From Fertoeibacter niger (GTDB lineage Bacteria > Pseudomonadota > Alphaproteobacteria > Rhodobacterales > Rhodobacteraceae): DNA of 64,000 nucleotides. Of this stretch, positions 62,500-64,000 are shown one piece after another. Made by a program: the position numbers and the translations under genes. Position 1 is the stretch's first letter. Each line of letters begins with the position of its first letter. The DNA is taken from the NCBI RefSeq assembly GCF_009380135.2, contig NZ_WHUT02000004.1:1-64000 (forward strand). Direction: 5' to 3'. The notes beneath the pieces were generated by a model. It did no database searches, was not told where the DNA came from, and worked only from the letters and a program-made list of their open reading frames with translations.

Positions 62500-64000
62500 T
62501 CACTTCCTGCGCCGCGCCTTGCCGCCGCGCGTCCCCGCCCGACCTGCGGTTGACCGCCCGCTGCGCGATACGGCTTCTTCCACCGCTTCGTCCACCGCTG
62601 ATTGCCGGGCCAGCGGGTCGTCGGCGATGGTCAGTTCTACCGCCTCCAGCCGCTTCACCTCGTCGCGCAGGCGGGCGGCTTCCTCGAACTCCAGGTTTTC
62701 CGCCGCCTTGCGCATCGCCAGGCGCAGCGCATCCAGATGCGCGGCAAGGTTGGAGCCGACCATCGGCTTGTCCAGCTTGGCGGTGACACGGGCCATGTCG
62801 GTGTCGCCCTGCCACAGGCCCGCCAGCACATCCTCGACGTTTTTCTTCACCGTGGTGGGCGTGATGCCGTGCAGGGTGTTGTAGGCCACCTGCTTTTCCC
62901 GCCGCCGGTCGGTCTCGCGCATCGCGCGTTCCATGCTGCCGGTGATCCGGTCGGCATACATGATGACCCGCCCTTCGGAATTGCGCGCCGCCCGCCCGAT
63001 GGTCTGGATCAGCGAGGTTTCGGACCTGAGGAAACCCTCTTTATCCGCATCCAGAATCGCAACCAGCCCGCATTCGGGAATATCCAGCCCTTCGCGCAAA
63101 AGGTTGATGCCCACCAGCACATCAAACGCCCCCAGCCGCAAATCGCGCAGAATTTCAATGCGTTCAATGGTGTCGATGTCGGAATGCATATAGCGGATGC
63201 GGATGCCCTGTTCGTGGAAATACTCGGTCAGATCCTCGGCCATGCGCTTGGTCAGCACCGTGACCAGCACGCGCAACCCCTGCTGTGCCACCTTGCGGAT
63301 CTCGTCCAGCAGGTCATCCACCTGCATCTCTACCGGGCGGATCTCGACCATCGGGTCGATCAGGCCGGTGGGGCGGATGACCTGTTCGGTGAACACGCCG
63401 CCGGTCTGTTCCATCTCCCATGCCGCGGGCGTGGCGCTGACGAACACCGATTGCGGGCGCATCGCATCCCATTCCTCGAATTTCAGCGGGCGGTTGTCCA
63501 TGCAGCTGGGCAGACGAAAGCCATGTTCGGCCAGCGTGAACTTGCGCCGGTAGTCGCCTTTGTACATGCCGCCGATCTGCGGCACCGAGACATGGGATTC
63601 GTCCGCGAATACAATGGCATTGTCGGGAATGAACTCGAACAAGGTGGGCGGCGGTTCGCCCGGCGCACGCCCTGTCAGATAGCGCGAGTAGTTTTCGATG
63701 CCATTGCAGACGCCCGTCGCCTCCAGCATTTCCAGATCAAAGGAACAGCGCTGTTCCAGCCGCTGCGCCTCCAAAAGCTTGCCCTCGTTCACCAATTGGT
63801 CAAGCCGGTGGCGCAATTCCTTTTTGATGCCGATGATGGCCTGCTGCATCGTGGGGCGCGGCGTGACGTAATGCGAATTGGCATAGATTCGGATTTGCTT
63901 GAAACTGTCGGTTTTCGCCCCGGTCAGCGGGTCGAATTCGATGATCGACTCAAGCTCCTCGCCAAAAAAGCTGAAACGCCAGGCCCTGTCTTCCAGGTGG
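62500..64000 (-). CDS. uvrB: UvrABC system protein B (5' part beyond the window)
   Basis: About 500 C-terminal residues are visible; the gene runs off the right edge, so Walker A is not seen. Features: [76 protein letters not shown] and a C-terminal UVR motif ([18 protein letters not shown]). It is the damage-checking helicase of nucleotide excision repair. The C-terminus ends in a basic tail ([11 protein letters not shown]). Confidence 0.95.
   Translation of the reverse strand, partial: HLEDRAWRFSFFGEELESIIEFDPLTGAKTDSFKQIRIYANSHYVTPRPTMQQAIIGIKKELRHRLDQLVNEGKLLEAQRLEQRCSFDLEMLEATGVCNGIENYSRYLTGRAPGEPPPTLFEFIPDNAIVFADESHVSVPQIGGMYKGDYRRKFTLAEHGFRLPSCMDNRPLKFEEWDAMRPQSVFVSATPAAWEMEQTGGVFTEQVIRPTGLIDPMVEIRPVEMQVDDLLDEIRKVAQQGLRVLVTVLTKRMAEDLTEYFHEQGIRIRYMHSDIDTIERIEILRDLRLGAFDVLVGINLLREGLDIPECGLVAILDADKEGFLRSETSLIQTIGRAARNSEGRVIMYADRITGSMERAMRETDRRREKQVAYNTLHGITPTTVKKNVEDVLAGLWQGDTDMARVTAKLDKPMVGSNLAAHLDALRLAMRKAAENLEFEEAARLRDEVKRLEAVELTIADDPLARQSAVDEAVEEAVSRSGRSTAGRAGTRGGKARRRK

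Noticed and set aside
1-64000. CRISPR arrays, tRNA or rRNA genes, insertion sequences, prophage
   Set aside because: No regular direct-repeat spacing, no cloverleaf-like or rRNA sequence in the gaps, and no transposase, integrase or phage structural gene was recognised.

Overview
The window is GC-rich, tightly packed bacterial chromosome. Its gene content points to an alphaproteobacterium of the Rhodobacterales (Rhodobacter/Paracoccus-like). The grounds are a FrcBCA-type fructose importer, an Mrp antiporter with A and B fused, a plant-type GshA, a tandem-domain ALDH16, a pyrC-like gene without metal ligands, glcDEF, and intergenic repeats (CCCCCGAGGATATTT, GGGGGCTGTCTGCCCCC) that I recall as common in that order. 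I see no rRNA, tRNA, CRISPR, insertion sequence or prophage. The genus cannot be fixed from this sequence alone.

Layout. 1-4671: frcB-frcC-frcA sugar ABC transporter (minus), divergent from a FucU/RbsD mutarotase and a ROK repressor, with an AT-rich palindrome between them. 4917-10808: seven-function Mrp Na+/H+ antiporter operon (A/B fused, C, D, E, F, G). 10906-14251: deoC with a bidomain aldehyde dehydrogenase. 14329-17208: yqgE, a DsbD-N-like secreted protein, moaB, and a uracil-DNA glycosylase with most Fe-S cysteines replaced. 17383-22759: pyrB-rmuC-orf-pyrC-like-plsY-orf. 22788-26412: gshA, a membrane protein, a GNAT and rsmE (minus). 26424-30289: ubiA, a large OmpA-family protein and a coiled-coil membrane protein. 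30486-35882: an alpha/beta hydrolase, a GabD-like dehydrogenase, a CNNM/CBS protein and a phytase-like esterase. 36041-38334: an SHMT-fold PLP enzyme divergent from its probable LysR regulator. 38461-41018: ECF sigma factor overlapping a vWA membrane protein. 41153-42601: Hsp20 with a sigma-32-type promoter, then a trypsin-like protease. 42656-46597: glcDEF. 46679-47374: DUF599. 47400-54110: moxR-DUF58-BatA/DUF4159-vWA operon. 54169-58843: small genes and polA. 58950-62463: DUF1203, HIT, a core-2-type glycosyltransferase and a divergent sulfotransferase. 62500-64000: uvrB, cut by the right edge.

The most interesting points are two enzymes that look altered at their active or cofactor sites (dihydroorotase-like and UDG), the ECF sigma/vWA pair, the MoxR/vWA cluster, the SHMT-like/LysR pair, and three intergenic palindrome families. 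One palindrome family shows compensatory changes that keep the hairpin.
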